Shown here: piece after piece, positions 39,713-39,716 of the stretch
Position numbering within the stretch: position 1 is the stretch's first letter
Layout of the letters: every line of letters begins with the position of its first letter
NCBI GenBank assembly: GCA_002422605.1
Contig: DISW01000002.1
Span: forward strand, 1-39,716
Origin: Bacteriovoracaceae bacterium UBA6200
Lineage (GTDB): Bacteria; Bdellovibrionota; Bacteriovoracia; Bacteriovoracales; Bacteriovoracaceae
DNA: 39,716 nt
Direction of reading: 5' to 3'
Notes under the pieces: model-generated
The model's input: the letters and a program-made list of their open reading frames with translations, nothing else
The model's database searches: none
What the model was told of the DNA's origin: nothing
Translations under genes and position numbers: made by a program

Positions 39713-39716
39713 TTTA

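Noticed and set aside
1..39716. Mobile element, prophage, CRISPR array, rRNA or tRNA
   Set aside because: I looked for transposase or integrase motifs, spaced direct repeats, and tRNA-like or rRNA-like stretches and saw none.

Overview
The window is a chromosomal stretch of an AT-rich Gram-negative bacterium, made almost entirely of housekeeping genes with several lineage-specific envelope genes between them. Lipoprotein signal peptides with a Cys lipobox, outer-membrane-type beta proteins, RNase Y, EpmA, a leucine-dehydrogenase-type enzyme and the order ftsK-rpsB-tsf-pyrH-frr-uppS-cdsA-rseP together suggest a Bdellovibrionota lineage, perhaps Bacteriovoracales. That placement is inference from gene content and protein style, not from a marker comparison. 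I see no rRNA, tRNA, insertion sequence, phage or CRISPR.

Layout. 1-13080: a forward block holding ftsK, then the translation and nucleotide run rpsB-tsf-pyrH-frr, then envelope lipid genes (uppS, cdsA, rseP, a tsaB-like gene, a phosphatidylserine decarboxylase homologue, pssA), truA and tig with its own promoter and terminator. 12968-17425: a reverse stand-alone ComEC-like channel gene converging on tig, forward nadC-nadB, and reverse mtgA. 17559-22218: rimO followed by small exported or lipoprotein genes of unknown function in mixed orientations, including one with an elaborate 5' leader. 22215-25827: epmA and a CoA-pyrophosphatase-type Nudix gene that diverge from a shared CATG, then ftsY, zapA-like and 5-formyltetrahydrofolate cyclo-ligase. 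25837-30153: rny followed by five genes joined by overlapping stop and start codons (SDR, membrane protein, MutT-type Nudix, polytopic membrane protein, zinc-ribbon membrane protein). 30315-34150: a CorC/CNNM-type transporter, a thioredoxin-reductase-like flavoprotein, a reverse [2Fe-2S] ferredoxin, and leucine dehydrogenase. 34235-39712: envelope genes, namely a 1065-residue repeat lipoprotein (reverse), an outer-membrane lipoprotein and a FadL/PorV-like outer-membrane protein.

How the genes work together. UppS supplies the lipid carrier for the peptidoglycan that MtgA polymerises. CdsA, PssA and the decarboxylase homologue form a phosphatidylethanolamine route on paper, but the decarboxylase homologue appears to have lost all three catalytic residues. 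RpsB, EF-Ts, RRF, trigger factor, RimO, EpmA, TsaB and TruA are translation or RNA-modification factors. FtsK and ZapA serve division; FtsY serves membrane targeting.

The observations most worth a second look are the Psd-like protein with a substituted catalytic triad (9480-10154), a compact 5' leader that can sequester its own Shine-Dalgarno sequence and holds two competing hairpins (18979-19040), several strong promoters placed so close to start codons that leaderless mRNAs are predicted, a thioredoxin-reductase-like protein without the NADPH-phosphate motif beside a ferredoxin gene, and the unusual CorC leader. No single clear new multi-gene system (defence, secretion, biosynthesis) is visible. 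The best candidate for an undescribed gene set is the coupled cluster at 27411-30153.
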